DNA of 36,688 bases. It comes from an uncultured Nitrospira sp. Its GTDB lineage: Bacteria > Nitrospirota > Nitrospiria > Nitrospirales > Nitrospiraceae. The first letter of the stretch is position 1; every line of letters begins with the position of its first letter. The stretch is from positions 1 through 36,688 of the forward strand of contig CABVRV010000031.1 in assembly GCA_902500755.1 (NCBI GenBank), read 5' to 3'. Both the position numbers and the translations under genes were made by a program. Below are positions 1 through 7,416 of the stretch, piece after piece. The notes beneath the pieces were generated by a model. It had not been told where the DNA came from. It searched no databases and saw nothing but the letters and a program-made list of their open reading frames with translations.

Positions 1-132
1 CAGCGTATGGCAAAAGCGCTCGATTGCATGACTGGCGAACGGTTCAGGCCACAGGATTCGCATCACCTCGGCAAAGTCTCGCCCGATCAAGGGGTGGACG
101 TTGCTAAATACCTTCTGGGATCCGGCGCTCAC
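1..132 (-). pseudogene. Continuation of the interrupted PAS sensor beyond the TAG, runs off the left edge
   Basis: Reading the minus strand directly after the TAG at 133-135, in the same frame, gives 44 uninterrupted codons that look like the core of a PAS domain: VSAGSQKVFSNVHPLIG followed by RDFAEVMRILWPEPFASHAI. The match between the residues before the stop (YLVDSNFRLA) and those after it shows that one PAS domain is split by a single codon. A CAG (Gln) to TAG change would explain it. No convincing restart codon with a ribosome binding site is seen just after the stop. Confidence 0.75.
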
Positions 133-1548
133 CTACGCGAGGCGAAAGTTGGAGTCCACCAAGTACACACCGAACGGGTTATTCTGGATCAGGTTGAGAA
201 ACATGTCCCGGCTGCGGCGGAGCTGCTCCACGCTTCGCGCGCGCTCGGTTTCAGCGAAGAATCGCTGCACCGACTGAGCGACGACGTTTGCAATCGATTC
301 GAGAAAGTGCGCGTCAACTTGCGAAAACGATCGCGTATGGACAGTATGAACTCCGAGTACGCCGTAAGGAGAGTCCGGTGCACCGGTAATAAGGCAACTC
401 ATTCCGCTCACGATTCCATGGTCGGTGAGAAGGGCCGGCCCGGAGAAGCGGAACTCGCGTCGCAGGTCCGCGACGATCACAGGTGCGTGAGACATAAGCG
501 TAAAGCCGACTTGTGAGGTGACGTCTCCATCAACCGTGGCGGATCCGACCAATCCTTCTCGCCAGCCGACTCCCGCCCGGAGTCTGAGTTGCTTCCCGTC
601 CGGCATCAGCTCAAGGATTGCGCAGAACTCCACATCCAACGTCTCGGCCAGCCGCACGACAACCTGGTTCAAGACCTCGTTCAGATCGGAGACTTCTAAT
701 GCGAACTGTCCCAGATCGGCAACAACGCCTTGCTGCCTGGCATGGATCCTAAGGAGTTCTTGAGACGCTTCGCGCTCACTGACACTGATGATCGAGAGGA
801 GGATTGCTTTTCCTGTGGGTGTGCGCGCGGGACTCAATGTGATTTCGATCGGAAATTCCGTTCCGTCCTTGCGTCTTGCTATCAGCGCTTGCCCCTGTCC
901 CTTCGCACGGGTTGTCGGGCCAGCGAGAACAAGCTCTGATCTCAATTTGAGGAACTCTGCCTGGAATCGTTCGGGCACCAGGCGTTCCCCTGCCGTTCCG
1001 ATCCACTCGTCTGTTCCGTAGCCGAACAAAGACTCGGCCTGCCGATTCATGACATGGATTCTCCCAGTTAAATCGATCAGGATCTGGCCGATGGGGGACC
1101 CTTGGATGATCGATTCCAAGGTCTCTTCACCGTGCCTTCGGTGCAAGACGACTCCGGCCACGATCCAAACTACGGCGATCGTCAAGCCACGGTTCAAGAG
1201 GACCATCAGGAGATTTCCGGCCAACGACGCAGCAGTCACGGCCCCGGCCAGCAGGATCAGCGCAGTACAGACACCAGCCGTGACAATTGGGATCAGGGGT
1301 CCGGGAAGCCACGCGGTGATCAAGATGGCTACCGCATAAAGAAACGATATAGATGCGCCAAGGGGCGAGAGGAGATCGGCGAGAAAGACTGCGGCAATGA
1401 TCGCACCCACCAGAATCAGGATCGAAACCGTGCTCCATGGAGGTTTTGTCAGAGATGCCGTGTCGGATGAATTTATCCTGTGGAAAGAACGATCAGGAGA
1501 AGATGATGACATCTTGATTGACAAGTCTGAGTCAGATGCTCGCTGCAT
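133..1548 (-). CDS. Membrane PAS-GAF sensor protein (histidine-kinase type), interrupted by an in-frame TAG
   Basis: The 471 residues read: four hydrophobic segments at about 41-135 (MASE-like membrane sensor), a PAS domain at about 143-255 (ESIIQGSPIGQILIDL, then RKDGTEFPIEITLSPA), a GAF domain at about 275-420, and the first residues of a second PAS domain (NPFGVYLVDSNFRLA). The frame then meets TAG at 133-135, yet the same frame continues open to position 1 with typical PAS sequence. No kinase core is present in this product, so as read it could sense but not phosphorylate. Met13 is an alternative start. Family knowledge: such proteins normally continue into HisKA and HATPase domains, which would lie beyond the left edge. 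Either the gene is a recent nonsense mutant or the stop is a sequencing error. No neighbouring gene shares an obvious operon with it. Confidence 0.8.
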   Translation of the reverse strand: MQRASDSDLSIKMSSSSPDRSFHRINSSDTASLTKPPWSTVSILILVGAIIAAVFLADLLSPLGASISFLYAVAILITAWLPGPLIPIVTAGVCTALILLAGAVTAASLAGNLLMVLLNRGLTIAVVWIVAGVVLHRRHGEETLESIIQGSPIGQILIDLTGRIHVMNRQAESLFGYGTDEWIGTAGERLVPERFQAEFLKLRSELVLAGPTTRAKGQGQALIARRKDGTEFPIEITLSPARTPTGKAILLSIISVSEREASQELLRIHARQQGVVADLGQFALEVSDLNEVLNQVVVRLAETLDVEFCAILELMPDGKQLRLRAGVGWREGLVGSATVDGDVTSQVGFTLMSHAPVIVADLRREFRFSGPALLTDHGIVSGMSCLITGAPDSPYGVLGVHTVHTRSFSQVDAHFLESIANVVAQSVQRFFAETERARSVEQLRRSRDMFLNLIQNNPFGVYLVDSNFRLA

Positions 1549-1755
1549 CGAGGTTCCTGCGGGGGGTCGCTTCGTAAGATACGATAAGCCACGTCTCGTC
1601 TTTCTGTAACTCGGTATTTTACTAGGTTAGATAGGAAGACGAGCTGTTTGTATACTTGATTTTTGAGGCTTGTACCGAGGTTGTACCTGGGAGACTTACT
1701 AGCTTGCTTCAAACAGTTTGAGATAGCACTGAGGGCCGAAGAGCATGATTCTCCA

Positions 1756-1804
1756 CATTCAGAACGACTCCGGATTGCGCTCGCATTGCAGAATGTTCTG
1801 AATG
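1756..1804. other. 10-bp perfect inverted repeat in the 1549-1848 intergenic stretch
   Basis: CATTCAGAAC at 1756-1765 is matched exactly by GTTCTGAATG at 1795-1804, with 29 bases between. It lies just past the stop of the glutaredoxin-like gene on its transcribed strand, so it could be a stem-loop at the 3' end of that transcript. It could also be an operator-like palindrome. There is no U-run, so it is not a standard intrinsic terminator. The rest of 1549-1848 shows no gene. Confidence 0.35.
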
Positions 1805-1848
1805 GGCCTACCTCTGGAAAGATCTAATGTTTGATAGGTGAAATTCGG

Positions 1849-2208
1849 CTATGCATACCCCTTGAAGTCAGCTTTTTTCTGATTCCCAGTGGCATCTTCT
1901 GGAAATGACGGTTCTTCGACCGACGTGGCATCACCCGGCAAAGGAGGCGGCTCCTTAACCGGCTCGGGAGGTTTATAGAACGCGTTCAGGTACGACAGGA
2001 TTTTTTCCTCGTCTCCCGCCAAGATTTGCTCACGATCACTGTCCACGAGGGTCGGGACTTTGGCTTGTCCTGAAATCTTCATAAGCTGCGTGCGTTTTTC
2101 GAGATCTTGAGGAACGTTGCGGAGAATATAATCGATCCCCCACTCCGACAACTGCTGGCGAATTTTTTGACTGTAGGGACATGCTTCAAATTGATACAGC
2201 TCAAGCAT
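1849..2208 (-). CDS. Glutaredoxin/GST N-terminal-domain protein with CPYS active site
   Basis: The protein opens MLELYQFEACPYSQKIRQQL, a thioredoxin fold with the redox motif CPYS, as in monothiol-type glutaredoxins and GST N-terminal domains. A cis-Pro site follows (AKVPTLVDSD) and then a short helix (EEKILSYLNAFY). A Pro/Glu-rich tail of about 35 residues is low in complexity and probably disordered. A GTG 15 bases further upstream is in frame, but it falls inside the strong ribosome binding site GAGGAAGG that serves the ATG at 2208, so the ATG is chosen. The likely role is thiol-disulfide exchange or glutathione-dependent reduction in the cytoplasm. It stands alone between two sensor genes and no partner is evident. 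Confidence 0.8.
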   Translation of the reverse strand: MLELYQFEACPYSQKIRQQLSEWGIDYILRNVPQDLEKRTQLMKISGQAKVPTLVDSDREQILAGDEEKILSYLNAFYKPPEPVKEPPPLPGDATSVEEPSFPEDATGNQKKADFKGYA

Positions 2209-2223
2209 CGTCGCCTTCCTCAC

Positions 2224-2654
2224 TTTAACTACTTAAACTACCGGATTGGCCCTACACGATGGTTTCTAAGAATGAAATGTCCTTGCGTTCATCTCTCGTG
2301 GAATAGTGTTTGTCGGCACACCTGGCATAACATTAAGACAGGCGAGACCGCGTGACCACTAGAATAATCCCTAGGCTCTCGTGAATCAGAACAGCGATCT
2401 CGCTTGCGCGAGTACCTTACAAACTCCCCGCGGTCCAGATAATGCGCGATAATGCGTGAGAGCGCATACCCTTGAGGTGTCGACGCTTTCTGAGTTGCGT
2501 ATTGAGCGTGGGTTTGCAGGAGAGGCCGAGCCCATGTTTTGACTCCTCCAAAGATCCTCGTGTCGATTTAACGAGTACGTTCCACGATTCATGAACCGGA
2601 TCATCTGGAGAAACTTCCAGTGGATCCAAGCCTTTCTGAGATTCACCGTCTCGA
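2224..2654. other. Intergenic region, no supported gene
   Basis: This stretch of about 430 bases separates the glutaredoxin-like gene from the hybrid kinase. Short open frames exist on both strands, but none has a ribosome binding site together with recognisable protein character. A short direct repeat, GATAATGCG, occurs twice around 2440-2456. The region should hold the promoter of the glutaredoxin-like gene; no confident -35/-10 pair was identified. Confidence 0.4.
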
Positions 2655-4454
2655 TCATGATGGACGTGACTCCAAAAACTGTCGGATGGTTCGATACAGC
2701 TCCTCCGCCGCCGCTTCTTTGGTCACCAGCGCCACGGCCCCGGCCCCGAGCAGTGCCGACCGACTGTGCGCGTCCGCCTGAACCGATAAGCCGATCACCA
2801 CGACGCCAGGATGACGCGCCTTGATTTGAGCCGTGGCCTCGATGCCGTTCATCCTGGGCATGTTGATATCCATCACGACGACCGATGGACGGAGATGATC
2901 AGCCGCCGACACGGCCGCTTCTCCATCCGCGGCTTCTCCGACCACCTCAATATCGGGATAGCTCTCCAGGACGGTTCGCAGGCCCTGCCGGACCATGGCA
3001 TGGTCGTCTACCAAGAGGACGCGAATCCTCGTCGACGAAAGTCCTGAGGATTGAGTGCTGAGGACTGCGTGGCTCGGATGCCCTGATCGCTGAACCTCCC
3101 CAGACTCAGCACTGCTCGTGAGCGGCAACGGCACGATCAACGTCGCCCGAGTGCCTTGGCCTGGTCGGGAGACCAGCTCCAAACGGCCGCCGAGGGCAAG
3201 CATCCGTTCACGAATACTGAACAATCCAAAACCGGGCACATGACTCGTCTGCTCGTCGGCGGCCGCCGGTGCCGTCGCCGCGGCGACGGCAAAGCCGCTC
3301 CCATCGTCCGAGACCGTGATACGGACGGTCCCGTCCGCCGTGGTCATCGCGAGTCGGGCGTGGTCGGTTCCCGCGTGTTTCAACACGTTCATGAGGAGTT
3401 CGCGCGCCGATTGAAACAACAATGTGGCGTGATCGTCCGCCACTGACGGGAATCCATCCTCCATCTCCACCGTGAGGCGGAAACCGCGCGGCTCGAGCTG
3501 CTCGGCCAGCCATTTGAAGGCGTACGGTAACCCGAGATCGTGGAAATACGGCGGACTCAGCTGCGCCACCAGCGTGCGGGTGTAGGTCAAGGCTTGGTCC
3601 AGGATTTCATCCAGCTCCCCGACCAGAGAACCTCCAGTCTGTTGTTTAATCTGGTCTACTTTGATTTTGCCGAGCGCCAACAGTTGCACGAGGGAATCGT
3701 GCAACTCTATCGCTAGCCGCTTGCGCTCTCGCTGTTCGGTGAGAGTCAGTTCCATGGCCATGGCGCGCAACCGCTCCTGCGACTGCACGAGCTCATTCGT
3801 CCGGTCCAGGATCTTCGCCTCCAACTCCGTCGTGAAGTCGCGCTGGTCTTCCGTCCGCTGGCGCACCGTGACATCCTCGATGGCGATGAGAACCGCGCCG
3901 TCCACTTTGTTGTCGAGGGTGATATACGGGCGCACACGCACCAGATGCCGTTGGTCCCCCGGACCGCGCACCTCGAATTCGCGCGCTCGAACCGTGGCGA
4001 TGACGTCGGCGACGATCGACTCCATATCGAACTGGACGACCCCGGCTTCAGGCGCGTGGCCCTCATCCTCCCTGACCTCGGGCTTCCTGTCCTCCTGTTG
4101 TTCACCGCTTGGCCTTGTCCACATCAGATTATGCCAAATGCTGCCGATGGGCCGATTTACGACGTTGCCTCGGAACCCCAACAGCGTTTCCGCTTGCGCA
4201 CTGAGCCAGCGGATGGTGAGGTCGTGTCCCAGCACCACGACTGGAAGATTGATCGAGTTGATGAGATTAAGCCAGTCTGCGTTCAGCCTGGTGAGTTCGG
4301 CGTTGCGATTGGCCATTTCCTCGTTGAGGGTGATCAATTCCTCATTGGCCGATTCCGGTTCTTCTTCCTTGGACGTTTCCAGTTCCGCCGGTCGGTCTGC
4401 CTTCAGAGGTTGAGAAGGAGAGTCTCTCTTGGCCTTCGGTTGTTTCTTCTTCAT
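2655..4454 (-). CDS. Hybrid NarX-like histidine kinase with C-terminal receiver domain
   Basis: The domains in order are: a charged, coiled-coil start (residues 25-60, including SANEELITLNEEM and NRNAELTRLN); a PAS domain (about 65-195, NLPVVVLGHDLTIRWL); a linker coil; a HisKA_3 dimerisation domain with the H-box AIELHDSLVQ (His252); an HATPase domain (N-box RELLMNVLKHA with Asn356, G-box DDGSGF at 383-388, and GFGLFSIRERM); and a receiver domain from about 477 to the end (acidic pair DD483-484, phosphoacceptor Asp529 in VVVMDINMPRMNG, Lys579). The N-terminal coil and PAS resemble the tail of CheB-CheR-PAS fusion sensors, but the CheB and CheR parts are absent. The receiver is of the NarL type, yet the protein stops without the LuxR-type DNA-binding domain, so output must pass to another protein. 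The ATG at 4454 has only a weak ribosome binding site. It is probably cytoplasmic, with no membrane segment. Confidence 0.88.
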   Translation of the reverse strand: MKKKQPKAKRDSPSQPLKADRPAELETSKEEEPESANEELITLNEEMANRNAELTRLNADWLNLINSINLPVVVLGHDLTIRWLSAQAETLLGFRGNVVNRPIGSIWHNLMWTRPSGEQQEDRKPEVREDEGHAPEAGVVQFDMESIVADVIATVRAREFEVRGPGDQRHLVRVRPYITLDNKVDGAVLIAIEDVTVRQRTEDQRDFTTELEAKILDRTNELVQSQERLRAMAMELTLTEQRERKRLAIELHDSLVQLLALGKIKVDQIKQQTGGSLVGELDEILDQALTYTRTLVAQLSPPYFHDLGLPYAFKWLAEQLEPRGFRLTVEMEDGFPSVADDHATLLFQSARELLMNVLKHAGTDHARLAMTTADGTVRITVSDDGSGFAVAAATAPAAADEQTSHVPGFGLFSIRERMLALGGRLELVSRPGQGTRATLIVPLPLTSSAESGEVQRSGHPSHAVLSTQSSGLSSTRIRVLLVDDHAMVRQGLRTVLESYPDIEVVGEAADGEAAVSAADHLRPSVVVMDINMPRMNGIEATAQIKARHPGVVVIGLSVQADAHSRSALLGAGAVALVTKEAAAEELYRTIRQFLESRPS

Positions 4455-4747
4455 GATCGTGAGAGATCATCGCTGTCGCGATTCAGCACTCGATCAGGTG
4501 ATTTCTGTTCGGCTGTTAGAAAACTACGCGTAATCGCCGGCCAACACAAGCCGATCGGCAGTGCCCTCTGCCAGGGCCGACCACACCATCCTGTGAGCTA
4601 CAATTCGGGCAGGGACAGACCACCTCACCCAGCGGGGAAGGGTGCCAGTCCTCCGAGGCTCCTAGGGGTTCTACCAGTGTTCCGTTCGCATCCACTCCGG
4701 CAGAATTGCTCTCCAATGCCCTGCTACGCGATGAATGGGCTGATCCG

Positions 4748-4978
4748 ATGAAACAACTACGGGTTCAATTCTGTAACGGTTGCGGAAAGATCCTCGATGA
4801 GATTCGACCGGCGAATCATCCGACGCCGTGGGTCGAGGCACGCTCCTTCCTGATCAAATATGGGTTCACGTGGGACGACCTCGATCTCCTGCAAAGTTTT
4901 TGTCCTGGCTGCTGGAGAGTGATTGAAACTTCTCCCCATCACAACGTGCCGAGAGCGGATTCCAAAGCGATTCCCTAA
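4748..4978 (+). CDS. Small double-CxxC (zinc-ribbon-like) protein, function unknown
   Basis: A 76-residue protein starting MKQLRVQFCNGCGKIL. It has one CxxC near the N-terminus (CNGC) and a second about 40 residues later (CPGC), spaced like a small zinc ribbon. The second half reads YGFTWDDLDLLQSFCPGC and then HHN, giving extra possible metal ligands. The frame is open to a TTG at 4706, but the ATG at 4748 gives the more sensible N-terminus; neither has a strong ribosome binding site. A decayed relative of this protein lies at 11935-12079 and keeps the GFTWDDL, CPDC and HHN elements, so the family is real and present twice in this window. I do not recognise a characterised family and assign no function. 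Confidence 0.6.
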   Translation: MKQLRVQFCNGCGKILDEIRPANHPTPWVEARSFLIKYGFTWDDLDLLQSFCPGCWRVIETSPHHNVPRADSKAIP

Positions 4979-5234
4979 CTCATTTCACAGTTGCCGATTT
5001 GGACATAGGACCATGTCACGTGTTTCTTCCCCTACTCCGAATCCCTGCTGATCCTACGTGGTCCGCATGGCAACGTTATTAAAAGCCGATCAACAGCACG
5101 GCACCTTGCTGGACACGAGACGCTACCTACATTGCCTTTCCGCTGAATGTTCATGACTCACGAACTCCTCATGGTCCTTGACGCTTTCAGGCTTTACTCT
5201 CTGCATCCTTCGTCGGTCTTCAAGAGCGTTTGAG

Positions 5235-5534
5235 TCATTGAGCCGACGTTCGACCTGTGGCCACACCTTTTGGAATTTGTAATCCCGCCGATTGTGACAA
5301 CTTCATAATGGCGTGCATCATATGTTCCGTTGCATCAGCGGTCTGTTCGTTCTGTCCATGTTCAATGGCGTCCCCCAAAGCATAGACTCCCTCATTGAGC
5401 CGTTCATTATGCCCATGGCGTTGCGCCTGCTTCGCCAAATCGAGAGATTTCTTGGCGTGTTTGACCAAAGCCTCGGCTTTGCCTTCTTTTCCCTCTGATT
5501 TTGCTTCGATAGCATGATGAAGCGCTTCACGCAC
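5235..5534 (-). CDS. SmbP-like His-rich metal-binding repeat protein (mature part)
   Basis: The frame encodes a small, almost wholly helical protein with imperfect repeats of the type HAKKSLDLAKQAQ, HGHNERLNEGVYALGDAIEHG and TEHMMHAIMKL. The spacing of His, Ala and Glu matches SmbP, the small periplasmic copper- and nickel-binding protein first known from Nitrosomonas. SmbP proteins carry a signal peptide; here the open frame begins at a GTG inside the mature region. The matching signal-peptide start lies just upstream in another frame (5535-5604). As it stands the gene would make no exported protein. It follows the PRC-barrel gene by a few bases on the same strand, so the two were probably co-transcribed. 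The call rests on repeat pattern and length. Confidence 0.62.
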   Translation of the reverse strand: MREALHHAIEAKSEGKEGKAEALVKHAKKSLDLAKQAQRHGHNERLNEGVYALGDAIEHGQNEQTADATEHMMHAIMKLSQSAGLQIPKGVATGRTSAQ

Positions 5535-5604
5535 TTCATGTATGAAATCAGCCTGAGCCTTTCCCTAGGGCAATGGTCGTTATTACATTCACTGTCCTCA
5601 TCAT
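5535..5604 (-). other. Out-of-frame signal-peptide start of the SmbP-like gene
   Basis: From the paired ATG codons at 5604 and 5601 the minus strand reads MRTVNVITTIALGK, a typical start of a signal peptide, and then runs to a stop. In the frame of the downstream SmbP-like protein the same stretch reads GKAQADFIHEVREALHHA, that is, the end of a signal peptide followed by the mature N-terminus. A TAG blocks that frame further upstream. The hydrophobic core is also short. A small deletion or frameshift near 5555-5565 joins the two halves out of frame. Confidence 0.6.
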
Positions 5605-5609
5605 GATCG

Positions 5610-6179
5610 TTATCGATTGAACTCCGTTTCCACGGCAGGCTGTATCCCAAGCGCCCCTCTCCCCCAAGCAGCTTCGGTAGACGCGATGGTGTCCATCATC
5701 GCGTGGGCCGCTGAAGCGGCCATCGATCGATCGCCTCCGAGCACGTCAGCGAACGAGCGATCGTACAAGCGATACACGACGAAGTCGGGGGCCTCGTTGA
5801 GCTGGCCCTTGTCCATGTTCAGCACGAAGTGATTCTTCCTTGTGTTGGGCGTCAACGCCTCCCCTGGCACGGCAACATGGCCTTCTCCTACCCCCCACCA
5901 GCCTCCACAGGACAACACGGCATATTCGGTATAGGCGTCGCTGCGCCAGTGGAACACCACGTCGTGAATCCGCCCGAGCACGCGCCCCTCTCGGTCTTTC
6001 ACAACTTTACCGATCATGTCTGAGGGATTCGCCGTCCGCACCAGCTGAGCGTCTGCGGACGCCACAGTTCCCACCCAGATCACCAGGACGATCCTCGCCA
6101 TCACGATGCCCCATCCCACTAGGGCAATCAGGAGGGCCCGCACAGAAAGCGTTGTGTGGTCACCACCACTCGTTGACAT
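5610..6179 (-). CDS. Exported PRC-barrel domain protein
   Basis: A 189-residue protein. Residues about 13-45 form a long hydrophobic leader ending ASADAQ, which looks like a signal peptide or membrane anchor. A PRC-barrel domain follows (SDMIGKVVKDREGRVLGRIHD, with a tail YAVLSCGGWWGVGEGHVAVP), then a helical C-terminus. PRC-barrel proteins of this sort are small envelope or stress proteins of uncertain biochemical role. The frame is open for another 240 bases upstream, but the ATG at 6179 has a good ribosome binding site (GGGAG, seven bases away) and places the leader at the N-terminus. The stop lies five bases before the SmbP-like start codon on the same strand, suggesting a two-gene operon. 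Confidence 0.78.
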   Translation of the reverse strand: MSTSGGDHTTLSVRALLIALVGWGIVMARIVLVIWVGTVASADAQLVRTANPSDMIGKVVKDREGRVLGRIHDVVFHWRSDAYTEYAVLSCGGWWGVGEGHVAVPGEALTPNTRKNHFVLNMDKGQLNEAPDFVVYRLYDRSFADVLGGDRSMAASAAHAMMDTIASTEAAWGRGALGIQPAVETEFNR

Positions 6180-6562
6180 TGACGCGCTCCCATTGCCTGC
6201 ACAGGCGAGGACTCTTGTACAGATCTGACCTCGAGCCTGCAAAACATAGGCCTCTTGATTGTTCCCGCTCTCATTTGGATGTCGCTTCCTTAAATCCTGA
6301 ACAGCCATGAGCACGGACACGATTGAGCGCGCAGGCGCTCGGGGAGCCTGCGGGGACAAGATGTCTAGGCCGAGACAGGTCTTCCCTGCGATGCAAGCCG
6401 AACATAACCTATTTGGCACTGTTATAACTGTTATACATGCAACAGCCAGCCGATGAGCAAAACTGGATATATGGTCCTGTCACCAAGGGAAAGTCCCAGT
6501 ACCATCACATCATGGGTCGACGTAGATGTACTCCATAAATCCCATAAGGAGGACTTCGTGAC

Positions 6563-7099
6563 ATGTCTACGCCGAAACATACAAACGTCGATCAGAACAA
6601 CGCAGACCAAGTCATCCGGCAGTATGAGGAAGGAGAAGAGGCACAGCAGGAAGGGGATTTTGCAGAAGACACTCTCATCTCGGTTTCCACGACTGATTCA
6701 CAACCTCCCGACGCCACACTGTACGGCGGCGATGTCGATGCCGCGCAGCATCAAACAGATGCCGGCGAGGAAACCGTGGGTGGTTCAAGCCCTACTCCTG
6801 ATCAGGATGTGGTCGAAGAGTTAGGGAATGCCGTGGGCGTTACATACGAGGATAATGAGCCGCTCCGGTTCGGCGACAAACTGGCAGGTCGCGATGCGCA
6901 GCGATGGGAACTGAACCACGCTTCTTCCGAGGATTATCGGGAGCGATTGCGCGACCTATCAGGGAACGGCGAATCGACGACAGATCAAGCTCCACCAACC
7001 AGACGAGCGACACGAGCACGAAGGACTGGGAAAAGCGCATCACGCTCGGGCAGTCGCACCCGACCTCGTTCCCGCAAGGCACAGAAGAAAAAACGTTGA
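6563..7099 (+). CDS. DUF6335-like protein with Arg/Lys-rich tail
   Basis: 178 residues. The N-terminal half is acidic and polar, with little predicted structure (EEGEEAQQEGDFAED). The middle holds the conserved block ELGNAVGVTYEDNEPLRFG followed by DKLAGRDAQRWEL, which I associate with DUF6335 proteins of Nitrospira and cyanobacteria. The last 40 residues are rich in Arg, Lys and Ser (RRATRARRTGKSASRSGSRT), so the protein is bipolar, with an acidic head and a basic tail that could bind nucleic acid or membrane. The start is supported by AAGGAGG ten bases before the ATG. Function unknown. It faces convergently towards the PQQ dehydrogenase gene. Confidence 0.72.
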   Translation: MSTPKHTNVDQNNADQVIRQYEEGEEAQQEGDFAEDTLISVSTTDSQPPDATLYGGDVDAAQHQTDAGEETVGGSSPTPDQDVVEELGNAVGVTYEDNEPLRFGDKLAGRDAQRWELNHASSEDYRERLRDLSGNGESTTDQAPPTRRATRARRTGKSASRSGSRTRPRSRKAQKKKR

Positions 7100-7244
7100 T
7101 ATTCACCGAGGCGTGGACGCGCTGGTCGCGAACGGAGCCGACGGCCGGAGATTACTGCCCTTCATGTCGCAGTGGGAAATCCTCTCTCATCAATCCCCTG
7201 CGTTGCGCACCTCTTCAGAGGCTTCAGCCGCATTGAGTGTTGCG

Positions 7245-7376
7245 ATGAAAAAGCGACCAATCAAAGAGCCCACGACTCCCAGAAAACCGCCTATCGAAGA
7301 ACCGCCGCGACGGCCCAAGAAAGGCTCTAAACCGATCGGTGATCCGCCGAAGAAGCGACGTCCCATCAATCTTTGA
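7245..7376 (+). CDS. Possible Pro/Lys-rich microprotein
   Basis: The 43-residue frame MKKRPIKEPTTPRKPPIEEP and onward repeats an R/K-P-I-x-E/D-P-P unit about four times and ends KKRRPINL. There is no signal peptide and no clear ribosome binding site (only GAGTG upstream). The regular Pro/Lys/Glu spacing speaks for a coding frame rather than chance. The opposite strand is also open, with a Gly-rich hydrophobic reading, so this is uncertain. If real, it would be an extended, basic, unstructured protein of unknown role. Confidence 0.35.
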   Translation: MKKRPIKEPTTPRKPPIEEPPRRPKKGSKPIGDPPKKRRPINL

Positions 7377-7416
7377 AACTTCCTGTCGATTGGCAACCAT
7401 ACATGGTCGAGCGCGA

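Noticed and set aside
2386-2658. 90-codon minus-strand frame before the glutaredoxin-like gene
   Set aside because: No ribosome binding site and no protein-like pattern; two overlapping frames of the same strand are equally open.
4516-4716. Minus-strand frame with a CPCPNC cysteine motif upstream of the hybrid kinase
   Set aside because: No ribosome binding site, no recognised family, and the Cys-rich look may come from GC-rich intergenic sequence. The whole 4455-4747 stretch is left as non-coding.
6410-6450. TTGGCA and TATACA before the DUF6335-like gene as a promoter
   Set aside because: Spacing is about 13 bases, too short for a standard sigma-70 promoter, and the position is more than 100 bases from the start codon.
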